From CAYUYV01 sp964561475 (GTDB taxonomy: Bacteria; Pseudomonadota; Alphaproteobacteria; JAJFIK01): a stretch of DNA of 37,935 bases. Location: assembly GCA_964561475.1 (NCBI GenBank), contig CAZLPU010000047.1:1-37935 (forward strand), given 5' to 3'. Made by a program: the position numbers and the translations under genes. Positions 14,336 to 22,510 of the stretch are shown here, one piece after another (positions within the stretch are counted from its first letter, which is position 1; the number at the start of each line of letters is the position of its first letter). The notes under the pieces are model-generated. The model was not told the origin of the DNA. It worked only from the letters and a program-made list of their open reading frames with translations, and did no database searches.

Positions 14336-15736
14336 ATGACCGAAGAAACGCTTCAGACGATTCTGTCACGGGTGGATGAAAACCTGGATGCCAGCCTTGA
14401 GCGCCTGTTCGGATTGATGCGCATACCCAGCGTCTCCACGGATCCAGCCTATGCGCCCAAGGTTCAGGACGCCGCCCAATGGCTGGTCGATGAATTGCGC
14501 GCCCTTGGCTTCGAGGCCCAGGCCCGCCCAACAGGCGGCCATCCGATTGTCATGGCCCGACGCCTGCCCAAGGACGGCGGCCCCGATGCGCCCCACGTGC
14601 TGTTCTACGGTCATTACGATGTCCAGCCCGCCGACCCTGAAGCCCTTTGGGACACGCCCGCCTTTGAACCGGTCTTCATGGACGGCCCCCATGGGCGCCG
14701 GATCGTCGGCCGGGGCTCCTCCGACGACAAGGGCCAGCTCATGACCTTTATCGAGGCCTGCCGGGCCTGGATCGAGACCACTGGTGACCTCCCCGTACCG
14801 GTGACACTTCTGCTTGAAGGAGAGGAAGAGACCGGCAGCCCCAATCTTGAACCGTTCCTGGAGCAGACCCGCGAGGAACTGGCCGCAGCGGACATCGCCC
14901 TGGTGTGCGACACGGCCATGTGGGACATCGACACGCCCGCGGTCACCACATCCCTTCGAGGGCTGATGATTGATGAGGTGATCATCAGCGGACCCTCGCG
15001 GGACTTGCATTCGGGCTTCTATGGGGGTGTGGCCCGCAACCCCATTCACGTCCTGGCACGGATCATCGGTGATCTCCAGGACGAGGACGGGCGCATTCAG
15101 GTTCCGGGCTTCTACGACGATGTGCCGGAAATCTCCGCGGACCAGAAGGCCCAGTGGGATGCACTTGGCCGGGACGCGGAAGGCTTTCTGGGCGCAATCG
15201 GACTGTCGGAAAGCACAGGTGAACGGGACCGGAGTGTTCTCGAACAGACCTGGAGCCGGCCCACCTGTGACGTGAACGGCATCATCGGGGGCTATACGGG
15301 CGAAGGCAGCAAAACCCTCATTCCGGCCCAGGCCTCGGCCAAGGTCTCGTTCCGTCTTGCCGGTGATCAGGACCCGGTGAAAATCCGGGCAGCGTTCCGG
15401 AAATTCGTGGAAGACCGTCTGCCCTCTGACTGCAAGGTTGCCTACAAGGCCCATGGGGGCAGCCCCGCCCTCACCTTGAACCGGGACAACCCTCATCTCG
15501 CCAAGGCAATGGCAGCCTTGGACGAGGAATATGGGCGGGCCGCCCTGGCCATTGGCTGCGGCGGATCCATCCCCATTGTCGGATCCTTCAAGCGCGCCCT
15601 GGGACTTGATAGTCTGATGGTGGGATTCGCCCTGGAGGATGACCGCATCCACAGCCCGAACGAAAAATACGAAGTGAAAAGCTTCCACAAAGGCACCCGG
15701 TCCTGGGCCCGGATCCTGGGCGCTCTTGGCGCCTGA
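14336..15736 (+). CDS. M20-family metallopeptidase (dipeptidase type)
   Basis: A 466-aa di-zinc peptidase of the M20 dipeptidase group (carnosinase/CNDP-like), cytoplasmic, which hydrolyses dipeptides or related amides. Metal and catalytic residues are visible: His93 and Asp95 in YGHYDVQPAD, the Asp pair near 130 in RGSSDDKGQ, the Glu pair in LEGEEETGSPN (about 163-164), and Asp in CDTAMWD. A dimerisation domain lies between about 200 and 390, with RDLHSGFYGG typical of this subgroup. The C-terminal metal His region is IHSPNEKYEVKSFHKG. ATG 14336 follows AAAGGA; upstream sequence in frame from 14201 looks non-coding. Exact peptide substrate unknown. Confidence 0.94.
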   Translation: MTEETLQTILSRVDENLDASLERLFGLMRIPSVSTDPAYAPKVQDAAQWLVDELRALGFEAQARPTGGHPIVMARRLPKDGGPDAPHVLFYGHYDVQPADPEALWDTPAFEPVFMDGPHGRRIVGRGSSDDKGQLMTFIEACRAWIETTGDLPVPVTLLLEGEEETGSPNLEPFLEQTREELAAADIALVCDTAMWDIDTPAVTTSLRGLMIDEVIISGPSRDLHSGFYGGVARNPIHVLARIIGDLQDEDGRIQVPGFYDDVPEISADQKAQWDALGRDAEGFLGAIGLSESTGERDRSVLEQTWSRPTCDVNGIIGGYTGEGSKTLIPAQASAKVSFRLAGDQDPVKIRAAFRKFVEDRLPSDCKVAYKAHGGSPALTLNRDNPHLAKAMAALDEEYGRAALAIGCGGSIPIVGSFKRALGLDSLMVGFALEDDRIHSPNEKYEVKSFHKGTRSWARILGALGA

Positions 15737-15760
15737 TCACGGTTACCCGACCCTGACAGT

Positions 15761-15794
15761 GGTCAACAAGGGGCACTGGTCAAAAAGGGGCACT
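15761..15794 (+). repeat. 17-bp tandem duplication
   Basis: GGTCAACAAGGGGCACT (15761-15777) is followed immediately by GGTCAAAAAGGGGCACT (15778-15794), one mismatch. It lies in the gap between the M20 peptidase and alkylsulfatase genes, about 70 bp upstream of the latter's start. Confidence 0.85.
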
Positions 15795-15865
15795 GTCTGA
15801 AGAGACAACACTGGAAAAAGCCGGGGCAAAACTGAAGGCAGGGGCAAGGGAGGAGAAGGTCCGTC

Positions 15866-17785
15866 ATGACACGTACTGGTTCAGACATTGAAATTGGTTT
15901 CCCGGGATGCATCGCTGTGGTCCTGGGCTTGAGCGCTCTGCTCCTGACATCCCTTGCCATGCCCCAACCCGCTCTGGCGGCGCAGGAGAGACCTGGCCGG
16001 GCGGATAAAACCGTGCAGGCGGGGGCCCAGCCGGACACCATGGCCGAAGACCCCAGCGTCGAGGCTGAAGACGCCAGTGCCGATGCTGAACGCGATAAGG
16101 CGCATGATGAGGACCAGGGTCACGGAACGGTGGTTCCCTCCCTTCATGATCACACACGGGAGTTCCGCAAGGAGGTCATCGAGATCACCAGCGGCGTCTA
16201 TCAGGCCGTGGGATTTGGCCTTGCCAATGCGACCATGATTGTCGGCCCGGACGGGGTCATCATTGTTGATGTCATGGAAAGCGTGGAGACCGGACGGGAG
16301 GTGATGGCGGCCTTCCGGGAGATTACCGACAAACCCGTCGCCGCACTGATCTATACCCATAACCATGCGGACCATACCTATGGGGGCCGGGGCTTCGTGC
16401 CGGAAGGCGAGGTGCCGGTCTATGCCCACGAGACCACGGAATACTATATCAACCGCGTCCTGAACATTCTGCGCCCGGCTATTGCCGCCCGCTCGGCGCG
16501 CATGTTCGGCACCTATCTCGAGGACGGGCCCAAGGGTTTCGTGAATGCGGGCATCGGGCCGCGCCTTGAAGTTGGTGGGGACACGGACAACACCCCCGGG
16601 ATCATCCGCCCCACGGTGACCTTCACGGACCGTCTCGAGGTGAGCGTGGCCGGGGTGGATCTTGAAATGGTTCACGCCCCCGGTGAGACCAATGATCAGA
16701 TCTTTGTCTGGGTGCCGGGCAAGCGTCTCCTCCTGGCCGGGGACAACATCTACAAGGCTTTCCCCAATCTCTACACCATCAGGGGAACGCCCTACCGGGA
16801 TGTGGTGGGCTGGGTGAACAGTTTGGACCGGATGCGTGCTTTGCGGCCGGAACATCTAGCCATGGGCCACACCCGTCCGATCTCAGGGGAAGAACGCATA
16901 CAGAAGACCATGCTGGCCTACCGGGATGCGATCCAGTTCGTCCACGACCAGACGATCCGGGGAATCAACAAGGGGCTCACCCCTGACGAGATCGTAGAAA
17001 TCGTGAAGCTGCCGGATCATCTGCGCGACCACCCGTTCCTGATCGAGCATTACGGCACTGTTGAATGGTCCGTGCGCAATATTTTCACCGGCTATCTGGG
17101 CTGGTTCGGCGGGGATGCCGCCCATCTCTCCCCCGCCCCGCCCCAGGAACGGGCGCAGGCCATTGTCGACCTCGCCGGCGGTCCGCAGGAGGCACTGGAG
17201 AAGGCGCGGGAAGCTCTGGCGGCGGACAAGCTGCGCTGGGCCGCTGAACTGGCGTCCTATGTGGCCAAGGCAAAGCCCGAACTCGTGGAAGCCTCCCGCG
17301 TCCAGGCCGAGGCCCTCAGGCTGCTGGGCTACCGGAGTGTCTCGCCCAATGGCCGGAACTATTACCTCACCCAGGCCCGGGAACTGGAGGGCGAAGTGAT
17401 CATTCCCCAGGCCCAACAGGTCAACCGGCAGACGGTCAGCTTCCTGAAGGATTTCCCCGTGCGTGCCCTCCTCGAGGCCATGCCGGTCAATCTGGTTGCG
17501 GATAAGTCCCTCAACGCGGACACGGTGATCGGTTTCCGGTTCACGGATACCGATGAGGCCTACACGCTCCATGTCCGGCGTGGGATCGCGGCCTTGAGCG
17601 AAGGCTGGCCCGAGGACCCGGATACCGGGGTGGAGACCACCACGGATATCTGGCTTGAGGTGGCCACGGGTCAGCGGTCCCTGCCACTTGCCATCGCCAC
17701 ATTCAAGGTGAGTGTGCCCACGGGGGTGCTCACTGTGCCGACCCTGCTTTCCACCCTGGCCATGTTCCGGGAAGACGCCCGCTAG
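15866..17785 (+). CDS. Alkyl sulfatase-type metallo-beta-lactamase-fold hydrolase
   Basis: A 639-aa exported enzyme of the SdsA1/BDS1 alkylsulfatase family, which hydrolyses primary alkyl sulfates such as SDS to alcohol and sulfate. The signal peptide covers about residues 1-39 (IAVVLGLSALLLTSLAMPQPALAA). The di-zinc motif is THNHADHTYGG (His165, His167, Asp169, His170), with further family blocks HAPGETNDQIFVWVPGKRLLLAGDN and AMGHTRPISG. An alkylsulfatase dimerisation region follows (GYLGWFGGDAAHLSP) and an SCP2-like C-terminal domain covers about the last 110 residues. An acidic linker (56-88) after the signal peptide is unusual. ATG 15866 has GGAGAAGG upstream. It stands alone. It may act on host or environmental sulfate esters other than SDS. 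Confidence 0.93.
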   Translation: MTRTGSDIEIGFPGCIAVVLGLSALLLTSLAMPQPALAAQERPGRADKTVQAGAQPDTMAEDPSVEAEDASADAERDKAHDEDQGHGTVVPSLHDHTREFRKEVIEITSGVYQAVGFGLANATMIVGPDGVIIVDVMESVETGREVMAAFREITDKPVAALIYTHNHADHTYGGRGFVPEGEVPVYAHETTEYYINRVLNILRPAIAARSARMFGTYLEDGPKGFVNAGIGPRLEVGGDTDNTPGIIRPTVTFTDRLEVSVAGVDLEMVHAPGETNDQIFVWVPGKRLLLAGDNIYKAFPNLYTIRGTPYRDVVGWVNSLDRMRALRPEHLAMGHTRPISGEERIQKTMLAYRDAIQFVHDQTIRGINKGLTPDEIVEIVKLPDHLRDHPFLIEHYGTVEWSVRNIFTGYLGWFGGDAAHLSPAPPQERAQAIVDLAGGPQEALEKAREALAADKLRWAAELASYVAKAKPELVEASRVQAEALRLLGYRSVSPNGRNYYLTQARELEGEVIIPQAQQVNRQTVSFLKDFPVRALLEAMPVNLVADKSLNADTVIGFRFTDTDEAYTLHVRRGIAALSEGWPEDPDTGVETTTDIWLEVATGQRSLPLAIATFKVSVPTGVLTVPTLLSTLAMFREDAR

Positions 17786-17795
17786 TGGAGCGGCT

Positions 17796-17834
17796 CATCC
17801 GGACGGATGTTGACCTACGCCCGCATCATCCGTC
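17796..17834 (+). terminator. Candidate terminator hairpin after the alkylsulfatase gene
   Basis: GACGGATG (17802-17809) pairs with CATCCGTC (17827-17834) around a 17-nt loop. An alternative smaller pairing uses CATCC at 17796-17800. There is no T-tract, so this may be a processing or attenuation structure rather than a strict intrinsic terminator. Confidence 0.4.
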
Positions 17835-17885
17835 TGGGTCGCTGCGTCGCTGCACCGGTGGCGTCTTTTCGGTGGCAATCTCCGC

Positions 17886-18104
17886 TCAGGGACGGCTGAA
17901 AGGGTAGTCGATGGTCGGATCCGCATTCTCGATCATGAAGGAAACGATCTGGGTCAGATCTTTTTCGCTGTGGTGGGCCAGGGCGTGATCGATGATTGTG
18001 GAAAGTAGCGCCCGGATGAGCACTTCCGGGTCCATGTTCGTGGCTGCTCCTTCGGCCGCCGCCGCCGCGATGTGGCGCTGCGCAAGTTCAAATGGCGATG
18101 CCAT
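17886..18104 (-). CDS. Small helical protein of unknown function
   Basis: A 72-aa protein, MASPFELAQRHIAAAAAEG..., with three likely helices and no signal peptide, membrane span or Cys. It is acidic and probably cytoplasmic. I do not recognise the family. ATG 18104 is supported by GGGGAGA about 8 nt upstream. The frame remains open upstream to 18329, but that part looks non-coding and contains the structured leader. The leader (18135-18228) has a terminator-like hairpin ending about 20 nt before the ribosome site, suggesting attenuation of this gene. It is divergent from the YHS protein gene. Confidence 0.68.
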   Translation of the reverse strand: MASPFELAQRHIAAAAAEGAATNMDPEVLIRALLSTIIDHALAHHSEKDLTQIVSFMIENADPTIDYPFSRP

Positions 18105-18406
18105 GCTACCGTTCTCCCCTCTATGAAAAACAAGCGAACCTTGGTGGTTCGGCCCAGGCATTTGCATCCCATTCGCGGTTCGTCCGTTTGCAAATGTCTG
18201 GGCCAAATATGTGGGCGACAAGAACCACGAGCTTGAGAGCGGAACTCCCGTGCGGGCCATGATCCTGGTCAATGCAAAGGCAAGCTTCCCGTGCCTGACA
18301 AATCTGTGAGAAAGACCCTTATCAGGCAATTGTGAGAAGCATCAGGGCGCACTTCGTGGTCCTGTCTGCAAGCAATTTTTCTCAAGCACACGGAGGGAGT
18401 TTTTCG
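18105..18406. other. Divergent intergenic region with structured leader
   Basis: About 300 bp separate the leftward 72-aa gene and the rightward YHS gene. It holds the large inverted repeat and terminator-like hairpin listed separately. No consensus -35/-10 pair was found for either direction. GGAGGGAG before 18407 is the YHS ribosome site. Confidence 0.5.
18127..18228 (-). ncRNA. Candidate attenuator leader or small RNA
   Basis: Read leftward, the RNA contains a long hairpin: GGCCCAGACATTTGCA (18204-18189) pairs with TGCAAATGCCTGGGCC (18166-18151), 16 bp with one wobble-type mismatch and a 22-nt loop. It is followed immediately by a second hairpin, CGAACC-ACCAA-GGTTCG (18151-18135), and then CTTGTTTTTC, which looks like an intrinsic terminator. 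Upstream, GTGGTTC (18228-18222) can pair with GAACCAC (18150-18144) of the terminator 5' arm; the loop of the long hairpin also carries a second CGAACC (18182-18177). These pairings exclude one another, as in a transcription attenuator. A free-standing sRNA ending at this terminator is the alternative. Confidence 0.45.
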
Positions 18407-18892
18407 ATGATTGTCACCCGACGCCAGACCATCCTTGGTGCCGCCGCCGTTTCCACCACCCTTGCCTTCGGTCCCGCCTTCGCCGCTCGCAAGCCGGAAA
18501 TCTACCTGAACACCGGCGGGTTCTTCGCCACCGCCTGGACCCATGCCATCAACGGCTTTGACACCGTGGCTTACTTCACCGAAGGCCGCCCGGTGCCCGG
18601 CGATGATGCCTTCACGACCGAATACAAGGACGCGAGCTGGCGCTTTGCCAGCCAGGAAAATCTGGATCTGTTCACCGCCGACCCGGATCGGTACCGCCCG
18701 AAATATGGCGGCTATTGCGCCTATGCGGTGTCCCAGAACTCCCTCGCGGAAGGTGATCCGGAAGTGTGGACCATCTACAACGACACGCTCTATCTGAATG
18801 TCAGCAAGGGCATCCAGCGGCGTTGGGAGAAGGACAAGGACGGCTTCATCGCCAAGAGTGAGGCCAATTGGCCCTCCGTTCTGGACCGCTAA
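18407..18892 (+). CDS. Exported YHS-domain protein
   Basis: A 161-aa protein with an N-terminal export signal that carries a twin-arginine pair (TRRQTILGAAAV) followed by a hydrophobic stretch ending in FAARK; Tat or Sec export is possible. The mature part is a YHS-like domain: NGFDTVAYFTEGRPVPG, then WRFASQENLDLFTADPDRYRPKYGGYCAYAV. In related exported proteins this domain is thought to bind metal, but no role has been fixed. One Cys (GGYCAYA) is conserved in the group. The C-terminal WEKDKDGFIAKSEANWP is typical of the family. ATG 18407 follows GGAGGGAG. An 8-bp inverted repeat after the stop may terminate it. Confidence 0.9.
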   Translation: MIVTRRQTILGAAAVSTTLAFGPAFAARKPEIYLNTGGFFATAWTHAINGFDTVAYFTEGRPVPGDDAFTTEYKDASWRFASQENLDLFTADPDRYRPKYGGYCAYAVSQNSLAEGDPEVWTIYNDTLYLNVSKGIQRRWEKDKDGFIAKSEANWPSVLDR

Positions 18893-18941
18893 GCCGGCCT
18901 GAGGCTTTCACAGCCTTTCCGGTTTCCAGACCAGCCGGCTT
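18891..18941 (+). terminator. Possible terminator after the YHS gene
   Basis: AAGCCGGC (18891-18898) pairs with GCCGGCTT (18934-18941), and an inner GGCT/AGCC hairpin lies between. Only a short T-run follows (TTTC), so the call is tentative. Confidence 0.35.
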
Positions 18942-19203
18942 TCATGCCAGCTGGGTTCTATGGGCCGGGTTCTATGGCATCTCATTTCCATAGGATCCGG
19001 GTCCGCTTGGGGCGCAGCCGTTGCGGCACGGCCCCAGGCGCGTTATGACCTGCCTCCTTCCCTACCGTGTGCCCTGAAACGGTATGCCCAGCGACACGCT
19101 CCGGACGCCATGCCGCCGGATCCCATGGGGGCAGACCGATGCTGGAAAATCGATGCCGTGAAATCGATGCTGGCGGGGGCACCCAATGGCGATCGAGGAT
19201 GCT
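18893..19203. other. Intergenic region upstream of hisS
   Basis: About 310 bp. Besides the possible YHS terminator, it contains a tandem-like direct repeat of GGGTTCTATGG (about 18955-18978). No His-rich leader peptide, T-box or clear promoter was identified, so regulation of the his genes is not visible. Confidence 0.4.
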
Positions 19204-20715
19204 ATGGCCGACCAGAAAAACGCTGCTGACCAGAAATCCGCTGCGGAGCGCACCAACCGTCTGACGGCGCGGCTGGTCAAGGGCCTGAAAGACACCACAG
19301 CCGCCGATCTGCGCCGACGCAACGCCATGATCGACACCATCCGCGGTGTCTATGAGCGCTATGGCTTCGATCCCCTGGAAACACCCGCCATCGAGTATGT
19401 GGAAACCCTGGGCAAGTTCCTGCCGGAACAGGACCAGCCGGATGGGGGGATTTTCGCGCTCCGGGATAATGACGAGCAGTGGATTGCCCTGCGCTATGAC
19501 CTGACCGCGCCCTTGTCCCGGTTCGTGGCGGAACGCTGGGCCACCATGTCCCTGCCCTTCCGGCGCTATCAGGTGGGACCTGTCTACCGGAACGAAAAGC
19601 CCGGACCCGGGCGCTACCGGGAATTCACCCAGTTCGATATCGACACCATCGGTGCTGCCTCCATGGCGGCGGATGCGGAGAACTGCGCGGTCATGGCCGA
19701 AGCCCTGGAAGCCCTGGGCATCGAACGCGGCGACTATGCGGTAAAGGTGAACAACCGGAAGATCCTGGACGGTGTGCTCGAGACCATCGGCATCGCTCCG
19801 GACAGTGAATTGTCCGCCTCCCTGCCGGTTCTGCGCGCCATCGACAAGCTGGACCGGGTTGGCTTCGAGGGAGTGAAGCTGCTGCTCACCACGGGCCGGA
19901 AGGACGAGTCCGGCGATTTCACCAAAGGGGCCGGCCTTGGTGAGGAACAGGCGGAGAAGGTTCTGGCCTATATGCGCGTTACCGGCGGCAGCCGTGCCGA
20001 CGTCTGCGCGGCCCTGAAGGATGTGGTGGGTCAGTCGGAAGTGGGCGCCCAGGGTGTCCGGGAGATGGAACAGATCGGCGAGGTTCTGGACGCCCTCCAA
20101 CTGGAAGAGCGCCAGGTCATCTTCGATCCGAGCATTGTCCGTGGGCTGGCGTATTACACCGGTCCGGTCCTGGAAGTGGGCATGACCTTCGAGATCACGG
20201 ACGAGAACGGTCAGCCCCGCCAGTTCGGGTCCGTTGCCGGAGGCGGGCGCTACGACGGGCTGGTGGAACGGTTCGTTGGGAAGCGGGTTCCGGCCACCGG
20301 GGTGTCCATCGGCGTGGACCGGCTTCTGGCTGCCCTCGATGCGGCGGGCCGTCTGGAAGGGGACAAGGACCGGGGGCCGGTGCTGGTCACGGTCATGGAC
20401 GCCGAGCGTCTGAGCGATTACGCGAAGATTGCCCAGGAATTGCGGGCCGCAGGGATCCGGGCAGAGCTTTACACGGGTGAAAGCAAGCTGAAGGCACAAA
20501 TGAAGTACGCCGACCGGCGCCAGGCGCCGGTGGCGATCATTGCCGGGTCTGATGAATTCAAAGGGGGCACCGTGTCGATCAAGGATCTGGACATGGGCCG
20601 GGCCCTGACCCAGGGCATCGAAAGCAATGAGGAATGGCGCGACAAGGCGCGGGCCCAGCAGGTGGTGGACCGGGGTGCGATGATCGAGACCGTCCGGGCG
20701 ATCCTGGACCGGTGA
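19204..20715 (+). CDS. hisS: Histidyl-tRNA synthetase
   Basis: A 503-aa class II synthetase that charges tRNA-His. The catalytic core shows the expected motifs: TPAIEYVETLGKF early, motif 2 as YQVGPVYRNEKPGPGRYREF, the histidine-binding AYYTGP, and motif 3 as GVSIGVDRLLAAL. The C-terminal anticodon-binding domain is recognisable in GPVLVTVMD...AQELRAAGIRAELYTG...QMKYADRRQAPVAIIAGSDE. The N-terminal 30 residues are polar and probably flexible. ATG 19204 has GAGGA 5-6 nt upstream; ATG 19186 in frame is an alternative adding six residues. It is the first gene of a hisS-hisZ-hisG run, 76 bp before hisZ. Confidence 0.97.
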   Translation: MADQKNAADQKSAAERTNRLTARLVKGLKDTTAADLRRRNAMIDTIRGVYERYGFDPLETPAIEYVETLGKFLPEQDQPDGGIFALRDNDEQWIALRYDLTAPLSRFVAERWATMSLPFRRYQVGPVYRNEKPGPGRYREFTQFDIDTIGAASMAADAENCAVMAEALEALGIERGDYAVKVNNRKILDGVLETIGIAPDSELSASLPVLRAIDKLDRVGFEGVKLLLTTGRKDESGDFTKGAGLGEEQAEKVLAYMRVTGGSRADVCAALKDVVGQSEVGAQGVREMEQIGEVLDALQLEERQVIFDPSIVRGLAYYTGPVLEVGMTFEITDENGQPRQFGSVAGGGRYDGLVERFVGKRVPATGVSIGVDRLLAALDAAGRLEGDKDRGPVLVTVMDAERLSDYAKIAQELRAAGIRAELYTGESKLKAQMKYADRRQAPVAIIAGSDEFKGGTVSIKDLDMGRALTQGIESNEEWRDKARAQQVVDRGAMIETVRAILDR

Positions 20716-20791
20716 GGGACTACCCAGTGCGCCCCACTGCGTGCTGATTGGCGTTTGGCCTACTGGATTTTGGCCGAGTGGAGTTCGACGG

Positions 20792-22429
20792 ATGAGTGAT
20801 GCGTTATCAGGCCCCCTTGGCATGCCCGGCCTGCTGGACCTGGATGCCAAGAGCCTCAAGGTCATGGGCAGCCTGATCGAGCGCCTTGAAACGACTTTCG
20901 GCAGTCACGGGTATGCCCGGGTGGAGCCCCCGGTGATCGACCGGCCGGACATCATCCTGGAGCGCTCCGGTGAGGATATCCGCCGCCGGGTCTACATTTT
21001 CGATGACCCGGGCGGCCATGAGCTTTGTCTGCGTCCGGAATACACCGTGCCCGTCTGCCGCCTTGCCCTGAAGAACCGGATCACCAGCACCGCACCACTG
21101 CGTTTGAGCTATGCGGGACCGGTTTTCCGTCATCAGCCGCCGGAGCCAGGACGCTACCGGCAGTTCCACCAGGCGGGCATTGAACTGATCGGCCGGGGGG
21201 ACCCGGTGGCGGCGGAAGCCGAGGTGCTCGCGCTGGCCGTGGCCGCGGCCCAGGCAGGCGGCATCGAATCGCCCTTGATGATCCTGGGGGATGTGCGGTT
21301 CTTCCTGACCCTGCTGGATCATTACGGCCTGCCGGAAAACATGAAGATCAAGCTCAAGCGGGCCTTCTTCCGTTCTCCGATCATGGACAGCGCAGATCCG
21401 GCGGGGGCGCCGGACAGCTCCGGTGCGGACGGGCTGATTGCGGAGGGATGGGGCCGGAGTGAGGATTTCGACAGCGGCACCGATCCGGGCGACGAGCCCT
21501 CGGAAGAGCGGGCGGCCTTGATGGAAACCGTGTCTCATCTGGGCAAGGAACGGGCGGTCCGCCTGATCGAGAGCTTTCTGTCCGTGGCCGAGATCAACGC
21601 CATCGGCACCCGCAGCATCGACGAGATAGTCGAACGCCTGATCGATACCAGCCCCGCGCCCCTGCCGGATCTCTCCGAACGGGTGACCCGGGACCTCCAG
21701 TCATTCCTGGATATCGAAGACAGCCCGAGGGAGGCCCTCAAGGCCATCTCCGCGTTCGCCCGGGATACGGGCGCGCCTTTCGGTCCGCTCATTGACGCGT
21801 TCGAGCGACGCCTGGACCTTCTGGATGCCCATGGGGTGAACCTGGACAGCGCCATTCTCTGCACCGGCCTGAAGCGGGACATTGAGTACTATACGGGTTT
21901 CATTTTTGAGATCGCCCAGGAGTCCGGGGACCGGATCTGGCCCCTGGGCGGTGGCGGGCGCTATGACCAGTTGCTCGAATCCCTGGGGCAGCAAACGCCC
22001 GAGGGACTGGAGGGATGGGGCGCCGCCGGGTTTGCCATCGGCATCGAACGCCTGCTCACGGCCACCCGGCCGGAAGCCCTTGAACGCCCGGTGGAGACGC
22101 GGGCCACCCTCCATGCCCGGATCAGGGCTGTTACTCCCCGGGAAGCGGCGGCAGGGGCGGAAACCGCCAAAGCCTTACGTGAGGCGGGGTGGCGGGTTGC
22201 CCTGGATATCTCCGGTGACGGTACCCAGGGGGATGCCGATGAGGCCGCGGGTGGTGCCGGAGGGGGTCCGGCTTACCTGATCGATATCGAAACCGGCCCC
22301 ATGGAGGACCTGCGTCTGCGGATCCGCGCCAGCGCTGAGGGCACGGAGAAAATCCTGCCCCTCACGGGTCTGGACAGTCTCGTGGCGGGCCGGTCACCGG
22401 ATGCATCGCCGCTGACCATGGTGCGTTGA
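20792..22429 (+). CDS. hisZ: ATP phosphoribosyltransferase regulatory subunit HisZ, enlarged
   Basis: HisZ is a HisS-like protein without aminoacylation activity that partners short HisG to make an allosteric ATP phosphoribosyltransferase. The HisS-like core is clear: VEPPVIDRPDIILERSGED, motif 2 as YAGPVFRHQPPEPGRYRQF, YYTGFIFEIAQ, GGGGRYDQLLESLG and motif 3 as AGFAIGIERLL. At 545 aa it is much longer than the usual 330-400. Extra material includes an acidic linker (about residues 195-245, DPAGAPDSSG through DPGDEPSEE) and about 115 residues after motif 3, where AKALREAGWRVALDISGD loosely recalls the HisS anticodon-binding domain. The ATG at 20792 follows GGAG. It sits between hisS and hisG. 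Confidence 0.93.
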   Translation: MSDALSGPLGMPGLLDLDAKSLKVMGSLIERLETTFGSHGYARVEPPVIDRPDIILERSGEDIRRRVYIFDDPGGHELCLRPEYTVPVCRLALKNRITSTAPLRLSYAGPVFRHQPPEPGRYRQFHQAGIELIGRGDPVAAEAEVLALAVAAAQAGGIESPLMILGDVRFFLTLLDHYGLPENMKIKLKRAFFRSPIMDSADPAGAPDSSGADGLIAEGWGRSEDFDSGTDPGDEPSEERAALMETVSHLGKERAVRLIESFLSVAEINAIGTRSIDEIVERLIDTSPAPLPDLSERVTRDLQSFLDIEDSPREALKAISAFARDTGAPFGPLIDAFERRLDLLDAHGVNLDSAILCTGLKRDIEYYTGFIFEIAQESGDRIWPLGGGGRYDQLLESLGQQTPEGLEGWGAAGFAIGIERLLTATRPEALERPVETRATLHARIRAVTPREAAAGAETAKALREAGWRVALDISGDGTQGDADEAAGGAGGGPAYLIDIETGPMEDLRLRIRASAEGTEKILPLTGLDSLVAGRSPDASPLTMVR

Positions 22430-22510
22430 AGGGCGTCCGGTCGGCGCAGCGAACAGTAAGCCAACGGGCAAAAAGCGGGCAGGAAACCGGCAGGGAAAAG
22501 GATCACCGTC

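Noticed and set aside
14366..15688. 440-codon leftward frame
   Set aside because: Antisense of the M20 peptidase, whose catalytic motifs are intact on the + strand.
18982..20865. 627-codon leftward frame
   Set aside because: Exact antisense of hisS; composition is typical of GC-rich shadow frames.
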